Below are positions 36,934 to 45,355 of a DNA stretch of 64,000 nucleotides, in pieces. Numbering within the stretch: the stretch's first letter is position 1; each line of letters starts with the position of its first letter. The translations under genes and the position numbers were made by a program. The stretch lies in NCBI RefSeq assembly GCF_040529045.1, contig NZ_CP131914.1:1596501-1660500 (forward strand), read 5' to 3'. This stretch comes from Xanthomonas indica. Lineage in GTDB: Bacteria; Pseudomonadota; Gammaproteobacteria; Xanthomonadales; Xanthomonadaceae. The notes below the pieces were generated by a model. The model did no database searches, was not told the DNA's origin, and saw only the letters and a list, made by a program, of their open reading frames with translations.

Positions 36934-38148
36934 ATGAGCAAACGACATGACGTAGTGATCGTCGGCGGCGGCCTGGTCGGCGCCAGCCTGGCCATCGCCC
37001 TGGACCGGCTGGGGATCGACGTGGGCCTGGTCGAGGCCGCGCCGCCGGGCGCGTTGCCGCCGGTGTTCGACCAGCGCAACCTCAGCTTCGCCGCCGCCAC
37101 GGTCAACGCGCTGGGCGCGCTCGGGGTGATGCAGCGGCTGCGCGCGCCGACCGGGCCGATTCGCCGTATTCATGTCAGCCGCGCGGGGGATTTCGGTCGG
37201 GTCCGGCTGGAGGCCGCCGACTACGGGCGCGAGGCCTTCGGCCAGGTGGTGGTCGCGCGCGACTTCGGCGAGGCGCTGGAGGCCAGTCTGGCCGCGACCA
37301 CGCGGCTCACCCGCTATCGCCCGGCGCAGTTCGTGGCGCTGGAGGCCGACACCGAGGAGGGCGTACGCCGCCTGCGCATCGTGCACGACGGCAGCGAGCA
37401 GGTCCTGCACGCGCGCCTGCTGGTCGGTGCCGACGGCAGTGCCAGCGCGGTGCGCGAGGCCTTGGGCGTCGCCGCAACGCGCCACGATTTCCAGCAGACC
37501 CTGTTCGTAGCGCGGGTGCGCGGCAGCCGCCAGCCCGACGGCACCGCCTACGAGCGCTTCCGCGACGACGGCCCGACCGCACTGCTGCCGCGTGGCGACC
37601 GCCATTACGGCGCGATCCACGCCGTCGCCGCCGAGGACGCGGACGCGGTGGCCGCGCTGGACGAAGGCGCCTGGCTGCAGCGGCTGCAGGACGCGCTGGG
37701 CTGGCGCGTCGGCCGCCTGCTCGGCAGCGGCGAGCGCAGCGCCTACCCGATCGTGCAGGTGCTGGCCGAGCGGCTGACCGACGCGCGCGCGGTGCTGCTG
37801 GGCAATGCCGCGCAGACCTTGCACCCGCTGGGCGCGCAGGGCTTCAACCTGGGCCTGCGCGATGCGCTGACGCTGGCCGAACTGATCGAACGCGACGGCA
37901 CCGACCCGGGCGCGCCGGCGCTGCTGCAGCAGTACGCGCAGCGCCGCGAGCAGGATCGCCAGCGCACGGTGGCGTTCTCCGGCGGACTGGCGCGGCTGAC
38001 CGCCAATCCGACCCCGCTGCTGCGCCCGCTGCGCAGCCTGGGCCTGCTGGTGGCGGCGCAGGCCGCGCCGCTGCAGTCGTTCCTGGTCGGCGGCGCGATG
38101 GGGTTCCGCGGCGACGTGCCGCAGCTGTGCCGGGAGGCGCTCGCATGA
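36934..38148 (+). CDS. ubiH: Ubiquinone hydroxylase UbiH
   Basis: 404 residues. FAD-dependent monooxygenase: N-terminal dinucleotide motif VGGGLVGASLA, the DG motif in LVGADGSAS, and LGNAAQTLHPLGAQGFNLGLRD, whose Asn-Ala-Ala-Gln form is that of UbiH rather than UbiF/UbiI. It hydroxylates C4 of the ubiquinone ring. It overlaps the next hydroxylase by 4 bp (ATGA). Confidence 0.93.
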   Translation: MSKRHDVVIVGGGLVGASLAIALDRLGIDVGLVEAAPPGALPPVFDQRNLSFAAATVNALGALGVMQRLRAPTGPIRRIHVSRAGDFGRVRLEAADYGREAFGQVVVARDFGEALEASLAATTRLTRYRPAQFVALEADTEEGVRRLRIVHDGSEQVLHARLLVGADGSASAVREALGVAATRHDFQQTLFVARVRGSRQPDGTAYERFRDDGPTALLPRGDRHYGAIHAVAAEDADAVAALDEGAWLQRLQDALGWRVGRLLGSGERSAYPIVQVLAERLTDARAVLLGNAAQTLHPLGAQGFNLGLRDALTLAELIERDGTDPGAPALLQQYAQRREQDRQRTVAFSGGLARLTANPTPLLRPLRSLGLLVAAQAAPLQSFLVGGAMGFRGDVPQLCREALA

Positions 38149-39323
38149 GCCGGCGCGGTGTGCTGGACGTGGTGGTGGTCGGCGGCGGCGTGGTCGGCGC
38201 GGCCTGTGCGTTGGCCCTGGCCGGCGAAGGCCTGGCCGTGGCGCTGGTCGAGGGCCGCGAGCCGCCGCGCTGGTCGGCCGACACGCCGGACCTTCGCGTG
38301 TACGCCTTCGCCCCGGACAACGCGGCCCTGCTGCAGGGCCTCGGCGTCTGGCCGCAGGTGCTGGCGCAGCGCGCCAGCGCCTACCGGCGCATGCGCGTGT
38401 GGGATGCCGGTGGCGGTGGCGAACTGGCGTTCGACGCCGACGCCCTGGGCCGCGACCAGCTCGGCTGGATCGTCGAGCACAATCTATTGGTCGAACAGCT
38501 GTGGGCGGCGCTGCCGGCTGCCGGCGTGCAGGTGCATTGCCCGGCGCGGGTGGACGCGCTGGAGCCTTCGGCCGAGCGCGCGCGCCTGCGCCTGGACGAC
38601 GGCAGTCGCCTGGACGCGCGCCTGGCGATCGCCGCCGACGGCGCCGATTCCACGTTGCGCGGGCTGGCCGGACTGGACGCGCCGGCGCACGACTACGGCC
38701 AGCGCGGCGTGGTCGCCTTCGTGCAGACCGAACACCCGCACCAGGACACCGCCTGGCAGCGCTTCCTGCCAGGCGGGCCGCTGGCGTTCCTGCCGTTCGC
38801 CGATGGCCGCAGCTCGATCGTGTGGACCCTGCCCGAGGCCGAGGCGGCGCGGGTGCTGGCGCTGGACGACGCGGCGTTCGGCGTCGAACTGACCCAGGCC
38901 TTCGGCGCCCGGCTGGGGGCGGTGCGCGCGCTGTCGCCGCGGCTGGGCTTCCCGCTGCGCCGGCAACTGGTGGAGGCCTACCAGCGCGGCCGCCTGCTGG
39001 TGCTGGGCGATGCCGCGCACGTAGTGCATCCGCTGGCCGGGCAGGGCGTCAACCTCGGCCTGCGCGACGTCGCCGCGCTGGCGGCGCTGGTGCGGCAGGC
39101 GCAGGCGCAGCGCGTGGACTGGGCGGCGCCGCAGCGGCTGGCGCGCTGGGCGCGCGGCCGTCGCAGCGACAACACCGTCGCCGCCTACGGCTTCGACGCG
39201 ATCAACCGCCTGTTCTCCAACGACGAGCTGCACCTGACCCTGCTGCGCGGCCCGCTGCTGGGCCTGGCCGGCAAGCTGCCGCTGTTGATGCACGGTTTCT
39301 GGAAGCGCGCTTCCGGCGTGTGA
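38145..39323 (+). CDS. UbiI/VisC-type FAD-dependent ubiquinone hydroxylase
   Basis: 392 residues. FAD motif VVGGGVVGAACA, IAADGADS, and LGDAAHVVHPLAGQGVNLGLRD, the GDAAH form of UbiI/UbiF. It is paired and coupled with UbiH. It probably hydroxylates another ring position (C5 as UbiI); the exact position cannot be fixed from sequence, since UbiF-like and bifunctional members look alike. Confidence 0.92.
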   Translation: MSRRGVLDVVVVGGGVVGAACALALAGEGLAVALVEGREPPRWSADTPDLRVYAFAPDNAALLQGLGVWPQVLAQRASAYRRMRVWDAGGGGELAFDADALGRDQLGWIVEHNLLVEQLWAALPAAGVQVHCPARVDALEPSAERARLRLDDGSRLDARLAIAADGADSTLRGLAGLDAPAHDYGQRGVVAFVQTEHPHQDTAWQRFLPGGPLAFLPFADGRSSIVWTLPEAEAARVLALDDAAFGVELTQAFGARLGAVRALSPRLGFPLRRQLVEAYQRGRLLVLGDAAHVVHPLAGQGVNLGLRDVAALAALVRQAQAQRVDWAAPQRLARWARGRRSDNTVAAYGFDAINRLFSNDELHLTLLRGPLLGLAGKLPLLMHGFWKRASGV

Positions 39324-39384
39324 GCGCACGCTTCGGCCGGACGCGGCGGCCGCAGGATTCGACCACGCGCCGAGCGGCGCCCGT

Positions 39385-39494
39385 CCCCTCATCCGCCCCT
39401 TCGGGGCACCTTCTCCCGGAGGGCGAAGGAAGCGCCAGCTTCGGCTGGTTTGCTTGAGCCCCTCTCCCCTCGGGAGAAGGGGTGGGGTGAGGGG
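39385..39494. repeat. Imperfect inverted-repeat intergenic element, MITE-like
   Basis: CCCCTCATCCGCCCCTTC (39385-39402) is nearly complementary to GAAGGGGTGGGGTGAGGGG (39476-39494). The interior holds further hairpins (CCCCTTCGGGGC and CTCCCGGAGG near the left, CCCCTCTCCC with GGGAGAAGGGG on the right). Similar 100-bp elements are common between genes in Xanthomonadaceae. It lies downstream of the ubiquinone genes. Confidence 0.6.
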
Positions 39495-39544
39495 AGGGCG
39501 CGAAGCGCAGCACGCAGGCCGCGTCCCTGCCATGGAGGATGACG

Positions 39545-40024
39545 ATGCAAGACGCGACACAGACCGTGGATCTGTTGATTTCCCACAGCCAGCTGCAACT
39601 GCGCGCCCGCGCCTTCGACGAGGCGGCCTGCCGCTGGGGGCCGCGCAACCTGGAGCAGGGGGCAATCCTGCACCGCGATTACGTGGTGTTCGATCCGCTG
39701 CCCGAGGACGCGTTCGGCGCGCAGGTGCACGTGGTGCTGGCCACGACGTTCGCGCCCGACCCGCGCGCGCAGCGACGCATGCAGGTGCCATTCCGGGTGA
39801 ATCCAAACGCGCGGGTGCAGGTGGCGTCTGCCGCCGAGGTCTTCGATGTGACCTTGCCGCTGCAGCCCGGCGACTACGCGCTGTATTACGAGGTCTGCGA
39901 AGGCGACGAGGTGTATTACCGGCTCACCCTGGTACCGGCGGGGCAGCCGGTGGCGGCGCGCTATCTGCTGGACGATCCCTGGGGCGGAACGCAGGATGCG
40001 CCGCTGCAGGACGGGACGCTTTAG
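39545..40024 (+). CDS. ComJ-like protein (competence protein J family)
   Basis: 159 residues from ATG 39545, with GGAGG 6 bp upstream; ATG 39539 is an alternative. Segments LLISHSQLQLR near the start, YVVFDPL and the closing part RRMQVPFRVNPNARVQV, then VTLPLQPGDYALYYEV, follow the pattern of Bacillus ComJ, the inhibitor of the NucA competence nuclease. There is no signal peptide. No NucA-type nuclease is encoded nearby. In this genus its function is unknown; possible roles are nuclease inhibition or a beta-sandwich binding protein. Confidence 0.7.
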   Translation: MQDATQTVDLLISHSQLQLRARAFDEAACRWGPRNLEQGAILHRDYVVFDPLPEDAFGAQVHVVLATTFAPDPRAQRRMQVPFRVNPNARVQVASAAEVFDVTLPLQPGDYALYYEVCEGDEVYYRLTLVPAGQPVAARYLLDDPWGGTQDAPLQDGTL

Positions 40025-40244
40025 CACGCGTCAGTGCGGAAGGCGAGGCAGGGCGGCAGGGAGCGTTTCGCGGGTGCGGCGCGGTGATCGGTGTAGCGGC
40101 GATAGCGCTGAAGCAGTCGGCAGTCGTGCTGATGGTGTCTGCGGCGTTGGCCGCTTCAGAAAACAATCGCGCCGCAGGCGGCAGGAAGGCCGCAGGCGGC
40201 GCGTGTGGTGGGAAGGACGCGGATCGGTCGACGCGTGGGTCGCG

Positions 40245-40565
40245 TCACGTCGACATCCAGCCTTCCAGGTCGGCCTTGCTCAGGCGGCCGTGGTGATGCA
40301 CGTCGACGGCATCGAACTCGGCATACAGCGTGGGATCGGCCTTGGCCTCGGGGCGGCTGATGTAGCCGTCATGGTTGCGGTCGAGCTTGGCGAAATTGAT
40401 GTGGTAGTCGCCAACGATCGAGTTCGGTTCGACCGAGGTGACATTGATGATCTGGCCGTTCTGGTGCAGGGTCACTTCGTCCGGCGCCGACTGCGCCATG
40501 GCCAGCGCCGGCGCGGCAAGCAGCGCGAACGCGAACGGGACGAGACGAGGAACGATGCGGTTCAT
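40245..40565 (-). CDS. Secreted EF-hand protein (first of a pair)
   Basis: 106 residues, AGGAG 8 bp before the ATG. Signal peptide of about 24 residues. One canonical EF-hand loop DRNHDGYISRPE (62-73) with all calcium ligands, and one degenerate loop DVHHHGRLSKAD (88-99) lacking the usual ligands. It probably binds one Ca2+ in the periplasm or outside. The gene 181 bp upstream on the same strand encodes a paralogue, so they likely arose by duplication. A GC-rich gap of 220 bp separates it from the ComJ-like gene. Confidence 0.88.
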   Translation of the reverse strand: MNRIVPRLVPFAFALLAAPALAMAQSAPDEVTLHQNGQIINVTSVEPNSIVGDYHINFAKLDRNHDGYISRPEAKADPTLYAEFDAVDVHHHGRLSKADLEGWMST

Positions 40566-40745
40566 GGCACGACTCCTGTTGCTGGGAAGGAGTCAAGAAC
40601 ATAGGCCTGGCCGAATTAATCGATGCTAAAAAATGCGGGCGTTCGCATCTGCGCGCCGGCGCTGTTTAGCAAGCGTTTCCAATGCGCTCCGGGACGCGGC
40701 CGATCGCGTCCCGGCGCCCGTTACGGTGATGTCGGACACGTGTCG

Positions 40746-41147
40746 TTACGGTGACAGCCAGCCAGCCAGTTGCGCGCGGCTGAGGCGGCCGCTGTGGGCG
40801 GTGTCCAAGGCATCGAACTCGTCGGCCAGCGACGGGTTGGCCTGCGCTTCGCTGCGGCTGATGTAGCCGTCGTGGTCGGTGTCCAGCGCCTCGAAGTCGA
40901 TGCGGTAGCTGCCGGCGACGCGGTCCGGCTGGATGCTGCGCACAGTCACCTGGGCTTCGCCGGGCGTCGCCGGCAGCTGCACCTGGTGGGTGACCACGCC
41001 GTTGCTGAGCGGCTGCGCGCGCACGTTGACCGGCGCATCGCGCAGCGGCTCGGTGGTGGCGCTGGAGGTGGCGGTGAGGTTCTGCGCCGCGACCGGTGCG
41101 GCGCAGGCGCACAGGCAGCAGAGCAGGACGAGGGAACGGCAGGGCAT
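40746..41147 (-). CDS. Secreted EF-hand protein (second of a pair)
   Basis: 133 residues from ATG 41147 (GTG 41153 possible). The signal peptide MPCRSLVLLCCLCACAAPVAAQ is unusually Cys-rich. After an extra 45-residue Thr/Pro-rich region come a canonical EF-hand DTDHDGYISRSE (about 89-100) and a degenerate one DTAHSGRLSRAQ. The final sequence resembles the neighbour (FDALDTAHSGRLS versus FDAVDVHHHGRLS). Calcium binding is predicted; partners are unknown. Confidence 0.88.
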   Translation of the reverse strand: MPCRSLVLLCCLCACAAPVAAQNLTATSSATTEPLRDAPVNVRAQPLSNGVVTHQVQLPATPGEAQVTVRSIQPDRVAGSYRIDFEALDTDHDGYISRSEAQANPSLADEFDALDTAHSGRLSRAQLAGWLSP

Positions 41148-41191
41148 GGACACGACGCAACTCCGGTACGGCGATGGATGGCGGCCCCGGC

Positions 41192-41914
41192 TCAGCCGGG
41201 GATGAACGGAAACGCGAGCTTCAACAGGCCCTTCAGCCCGCCCTCGGCGGTGCTGGCGACGGCCTTGGCGCCGAGGCTGTTGAGGGCGCGGCGCACGTCC
41301 TCCCAGCGTAGCTTGCTCACGTCCTTCTTCAACAGGTCGGCCACCTCTTCGGCGGTGGGCGCCAGCTTCTGCAGTTCCTGCGTCACCTTCTCCGGCTCCG
41401 GCTGTAGGTAGCCCCAGCGCTCGGCGATCTTCAGCAGCGTGTCGAAGCGCACCGCCATCACGTCGCGATTGCGCTCGTACACGGGCATGGCGCCGACATC
41501 GACGATGGCCTGTTCGAAGCGCTGCTGGTCGTCGGGGTGCTCGATGCGGATCGCCAGAAAGCCGTCCTTCTTGCTGCGCTCGCTGACGTGCTTGGCCCCG
41601 GCGCGCAGGTTGTCCTCGGTGAGCACGCTGGCGACGATGCGCTGCAGCGCCGCCTCGTTGTCCTCCGGCACCAGCGCACGCCAGCGCGCATAGCCGTCGC
41701 GGCGCAGGCCCTTGACCTTGGCCGGGGTTACCCGCAGGCGCATCGCCACCGCGTTGTTGGAATCGCTGCGCGAGATCGCGCCGTCGCGTTCCAGCAACAC
41801 GAAGATCAGCAGCTCCAGGTCGCGCTTGGTCAGCGACTGGAAGCCCTGCAACAGGGTCAGGCGCAGGAATTCGTCGGCAAAGCCGGCCGGGTTGTTCAGT
41901 TCGATCGGCTGCAT
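41192..41914 (-). CDS. Unrecognised protein with winged-helix-like N-terminus
   Basis: 240 residues from ATG 41914 (MQPIELNNPAG); an upstream start at 41959 would add 15 residues. No signal peptide or membrane helix. The N-terminal 100 residues (LTKRDLELLIFVLLERDGAIS, then NNAVAMRLRVTPAKVKGLRRD) look like a winged-helix domain with a probable recognition helix. The middle has ERNRDVMAVRFDTLLKIAE. The C-terminal part (KLAPTAEEVADLLKKDVSKLRWEDVRRAL) is helical and ends in a hydrophobic FPFIPG. I do not recognise the family; a regulatory or DNA-linked role is a guess. Confidence 0.8.
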   Translation of the reverse strand: MQPIELNNPAGFADEFLRLTLLQGFQSLTKRDLELLIFVLLERDGAISRSDSNNAVAMRLRVTPAKVKGLRRDGYARWRALVPEDNEAALQRIVASVLTEDNLRAGAKHVSERSKKDGFLAIRIEHPDDQQRFEQAIVDVGAMPVYERNRDVMAVRFDTLLKIAERWGYLQPEPEKVTQELQKLAPTAEEVADLLKKDVSKLRWEDVRRALNSLGAKAVASTAEGGLKGLLKLAFPFIPG

Positions 41915-41995
41915 GTGCGCGGCCCTCCAGTCAGTGCAGCCAGCATGCCAGGCGGCCATTGCGCGGGCTGAGACGCCGCTGCGATACGCATCCCA

Positions 41996-42907
41996 TCAGC
42001 GTCCGTGCTCGCGTCCGTACTCGCGTCCGGGGCGGTCGCTGCGGAAGGTTTCGATCGCGCCGCGGTCCTGCAGGGTCACGTCGATATCGCGTCCGTCGGC
42101 GCCGCCGAAGGCCAGGTTGGTCGGCTTGCGGCCCTTGGTCGCGACCTCGTGCAGCAGCGTGCCGTCGGGGGCCAGCACGATCACCTTGCCGGCGTCGTAG
42201 CGGGCCACGTACAGGTTGCCGTCGACGTCGCAGCGCATGCCGTCCAGGCCGGCATCGGCGAAGCTGGCGAACAGCTGCTTGTTCGACACGCTGCCGTCGG
42301 CGGCGCGGTCGTAGACCCAGATCCGCCGCTGCACGCTCTCGTTGACGTACAGGCGCTTGCCGTCGGGGCTGACCTCGATGCCGTTGGTGGTGCCCATGCC
42401 GGTCTCGATCAGGTGCGCGCTGCGGTCGCGGTCGATGCGCCACAGCTGGCCGCCGTCGTGCTTCCAGTCCGGGTCGCTGGCATACAGGGTGCCGTCCGGC
42501 GCCATCGCGATGTCGTTGGGCTGGAAGGCGCCCGGCAGTGTGGCGTAGACCTCGATGCGCTTGCTGCGCAGGGCGATGCGCAGTATGCGGTGCTGGCCGT
42601 AGTCGGCCACGTACATGCGCCCGCGGCGGTCGAAGCGGATGCCGTTGCCGATGCTGCCCTCAGGAAGATCGACGAACAGAGTGGCCTGCCCGCGGCCGTC
42701 GGCATCGCGCTGGACCCGGCCGATGCTGCCGTCGTGGGCGAAGTTGACCACGTACAGCGCACCATCGGGACCCGTCGCAGGGCCTTCGATCTTGTCGGTG
42801 AAGATGCCATCGCCGACCAGGTCGCGGGCATGGAACAGAGGCTCCTGCGCGCTGGCGGAGGCAGCCAGCAGCAGGGCGAGGGCGGCGAGCAAGGGGCGGC
42901 AGCGCAT
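41996..42907 (-). CDS. Secreted SMP-30/gluconolactonase-like beta-propeller protein
   Basis: 303 residues from ATG 42907 with signal peptide (PLLAALALLLAASASAQ). Six-bladed propeller repeats: GPATGPDGALYVVNF, GNGIRFDRRGRMYVADY, PNDIAMAPDGTLYASD, TNGIEVSPDGKRLYVNE, DGMRCDVDGNLYVARY. The PNDIA and NGIEVSPDG blocks carry the metal-site Asn/Asp pattern of SMP-30 lactonases. It may open sugar lactones in the periplasm. It is divergent from a Gfo/Idh/MocA dehydrogenase, which produces lactones or ketones, so a joint sugar pathway is possible. Confidence 0.88.
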   Translation of the reverse strand: MRCRPLLAALALLLAASASAQEPLFHARDLVGDGIFTDKIEGPATGPDGALYVVNFAHDGSIGRVQRDADGRGQATLFVDLPEGSIGNGIRFDRRGRMYVADYGQHRILRIALRSKRIEVYATLPGAFQPNDIAMAPDGTLYASDPDWKHDGGQLWRIDRDRSAHLIETGMGTTNGIEVSPDGKRLYVNESVQRRIWVYDRAADGSVSNKQLFASFADAGLDGMRCDVDGNLYVARYDAGKVIVLAPDGTLLHEVATKGRKPTNLAFGGADGRDIDVTLQDRGAIETFRSDRPGREYGREHGR

Positions 42908-43032
42908 CGGATATCCGGACGGCGGGGGAGGCGGCAGTGTGCCAGAGGCCCCGGCGCATCGCGCGATGGCGCTCACAGTGCCGATGCCGCACGAGCGGTT
43001 AGGGTGAGGGATCTTTCCGGTCGGAGTTGCGC

Positions 43033-44148
43033 ATGCTGCCGTTCTCGCCGAATCGCCGCCGCCTGCTGCTGGCCGGCCTGTCCGCCGGTGCCGCCGGCCT
43101 GTTGGGATCGCCCGCCTGGGCCGCCGCGCCGGCACGTCGCCGCAAGCCGTTGGGCGTTGCCCTGGTCGGGCTGGGCGATTACGCCAGCAACCGCCTGGCC
43201 CCGGGTCTCGCCCTGACCAGGCACTGTCGCCTGGCCGGCATCGTCACCGGCTCGCCGCAGAAGATCCCGCAATGGCAGGCGCGCTACCGCATCCCGGATC
43301 GCAACGTCTACAGCTACGACGACCTGGAGCGCATGGCCGACAATCCGGACATCGACGTGGTCTACGTGGTCACGCCGCCGCACCTGCACGCACCGCTGAG
43401 CATCCGCGCCGCGGCCGCCGGCAAGCACGTGTGGTGCGAGAAGCCGATGGCGCTGCACGCCGAACAGGCGCAGGCGATGATCGAGGCTTGCGCGCGCAAC
43501 AAGGTGCGGTTGAGCATCGGCTACCGCATGCAGCACGAGCCCAACACCCGGCGCATCATCGCCCTGGCCGGCGAGCGTCCGTTCGGGGCGATGCGCAGCG
43601 TGCGCGCGGAGGCGGGCTATGCCGGCTATGGCGACACCGACCCCGCGCAGCGGCCATGGCGGCTGCGCGCGCAGTACGGCGGCGGCGCGATGTACGACAT
43701 GGGCGTGTATCCGCTCAACGCGGCGCGCTACACGATCGGCGCCGAGCCGCTGGCGGTCAGCGCACGGCGTTCCACGGAGCGGCCGGCGCTGTTCGACGAA
43801 GTCGACGAGCACACGCACTTCACCCTGGAGTTCCCGCACGAGGTGACCGCCACCTGCGCGGCCAGCTTCGGCCGCACCATGAACCTGCTGCGTGCCGAGT
43901 GCGCGAACGGCTGGTACGAACTGGCGCCGTTCCAGGCCTACGACGGCGTGCGCGGCCGGGCCAGCGATGGCCGCCTGTTCGACGCGCGGGTGCGGCACCA
44001 GCAGGCGCTGCAGATGGACGAGGACGCGCTGGCGATCCTGCAGGGTACGCCGCTGCGGGTGCCCGGCGAGGAAGGCCTGCGCGACATCCGTATCGTCGAG
44101 GCGATCCAGCGCTCGGCGCGCGCGGACGGGGCGCGGATCGTGCTGTAG
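43033..44148 (+). CDS. Tat-exported Gfo/Idh/MocA family oxidoreductase
   Basis: 371 residues from ATG 43033; GGAG 6 bp upstream. A twin-arginine-type leader NRRRLLLAGLSAGAAGLLG predicts export as a folded protein with bound NADP. Rossmann motif ALVGLGDYAS, WCEKPMAL (catalytic Lys of EKP), and DMGVYPLNAARY of the C-terminal domain identify a glucose-fructose oxidoreductase-like enzyme. The substrate is a sugar or polyol of unknown identity. It is divergent from the SMP-30-like gene (125 bp apart). Confidence 0.9.
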   Translation: MLPFSPNRRRLLLAGLSAGAAGLLGSPAWAAAPARRRKPLGVALVGLGDYASNRLAPGLALTRHCRLAGIVTGSPQKIPQWQARYRIPDRNVYSYDDLERMADNPDIDVVYVVTPPHLHAPLSIRAAAAGKHVWCEKPMALHAEQAQAMIEACARNKVRLSIGYRMQHEPNTRRIIALAGERPFGAMRSVRAEAGYAGYGDTDPAQRPWRLRAQYGGGAMYDMGVYPLNAARYTIGAEPLAVSARRSTERPALFDEVDEHTHFTLEFPHEVTATCAASFGRTMNLLRAECANGWYELAPFQAYDGVRGRASDGRLFDARVRHQQALQMDEDALAILQGTPLRVPGEEGLRDIRIVEAIQRSARADGARIVL

Positions 44149-44173
44149 CGGTGGATGGCGGCAATGTGCTCTC

Positions 44174-44241
44174 CGTAGGAGCGGCTGCAGCCGCGACAGG
44201 CGTTCCCGGGACAGCCTGTCGCGGCTGAAGCCGCTCCTACG
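44174..44241. repeat. REP-like palindrome (copy C)
   Basis: Arms 44174-44201 and 44214-44241 match except for one T/G difference (GGCTGCAGCC in the left arm). It lies between convergent oxidoreductase and rlmM genes, as copy B lies between convergent genes. Confidence 0.88.
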
Positions 44242-44268
44242 AAAAACGGGATGGAGGCTCGCGGCCGC

Positions 44269-45333
44269 TCAGCGCGGCATCGCCAGCACCGTGATCTCTT
44301 CGCGGTCGTGGTAGAGCTGCTTGGCGCGCAGCTGCAGCGGGCGTTCGGCGCGCTCGGCGAACAGCTCCAGGCATAGCCGGGTCTCGTCCCAGCGCTTCTT
44401 CATCGGCAGCTTCAGGTTGAAGATCGCGTGCCGGCACCAGCCCTCGCGGAACCAGGTGGCCATGCGCTCGGCGACGCGGCGCGGTTGCTCGACCATGTCG
44501 CAGACCATCCAGTCCAGCGGCTGCGGCGGTTTCCAGTGGAAGCCGTCGGCGCGCAGGTGGTCGACCAGGCCGCTGTCGAGCACGTGCTGGCGTAGCGGGC
44601 CGTTGTCCACGCTGGTCACGTGCAGGTGCTGGCGGGTCAGCACCCAGGTCCAGCCGCCGGGAGCGGCGCCGAGGTCGGCGGCGCGCATGCCCGGGCGCAG
44701 CAGCGTCTCGCGCTCGTGCGGGGTCAGCAACGCCAGCAGCGCTTCCTCCAGCTTCAGTGCCGAACGCGAGGGCGCTTCCGGCAGCAGCTTCAGGCGCGGG
44801 ATGCCCAGCGGCCACGGCGCGCTGTCGTCGCTGTCGGCCACTGCCAGCAAGGCATGGGTGCCGGTCAGGAAGCACACGTGCAGGCGCGGCAGCCGCGCCT
44901 GCGGCTTGTCGCTGAGCAGGCCGGCCTTGCGCAACGCCGGGCGCAGCGCGTTGCCGAAGCTGCGTGCCAGGCCCGACAGCGGCTTGCCGGCGTCCGAGTC
45001 CGGATGTTCGACCCACAGGTCGCCGAAGCGCGGCTGGCCGGCCAGCGCCTGCAGGATCGGCGCGATGCGGTCGCTGGCCGGCAGTTCGCGCAGTTCGGCC
45101 AGCAGGTGCAGCTTTTGCCGGGCGAAGATCAACCCGCGCCAGGGCAGCGTCTGCGCCGGCACCGCGGTGTCGCTCAGCAGCAATGCATAGCCGCTGTTGC
45201 GCTCCGTGCGGGCGTAGGCGGCCAGCCCGGCCTCGCCGGCGCGGGCGTTGAGTTCGGCCGCCAGTTCCGGTTCGAAGCCGGGCCGGCAGTAGCACAGCAG
45301 GCCATGGACCAGCGCGCCGTTCTCGGAGGACAT
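44269..45333 (-). CDS. rlmM: 23S rRNA 2'-O-ribose methyltransferase RlmM
   Basis: 354 residues, GGAGG just before the ATG. The N-terminal THUMP-like part (GLLCYCRPGFEPELAAEL) is followed by a Rossmann methyltransferase with SAM motif DLGAAPGGWTWVL (about 221-233), VDNGPL, DWMVCDMV (catalytic Asp) and FNLKLPMKKRW (catalytic Lys). RlmM methylates C2498 of 23S rRNA. It ends the leftward run that begins with the AraC gene, but is unlikely to be functionally related to it. Confidence 0.94.
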   Translation of the reverse strand: MSSENGALVHGLLCYCRPGFEPELAAELNARAGEAGLAAYARTERNSGYALLLSDTAVPAQTLPWRGLIFARQKLHLLAELRELPASDRIAPILQALAGQPRFGDLWVEHPDSDAGKPLSGLARSFGNALRPALRKAGLLSDKPQARLPRLHVCFLTGTHALLAVADSDDSAPWPLGIPRLKLLPEAPSRSALKLEEALLALLTPHERETLLRPGMRAADLGAAPGGWTWVLTRQHLHVTSVDNGPLRQHVLDSGLVDHLRADGFHWKPPQPLDWMVCDMVEQPRRVAERMATWFREGWCRHAIFNLKLPMKKRWDETRLCLELFAERAERPLQLRAKQLYHDREEITVLAMPR

Positions 45334-45355
45334 GGGCAAGCCTTCGCCGGCGGCG

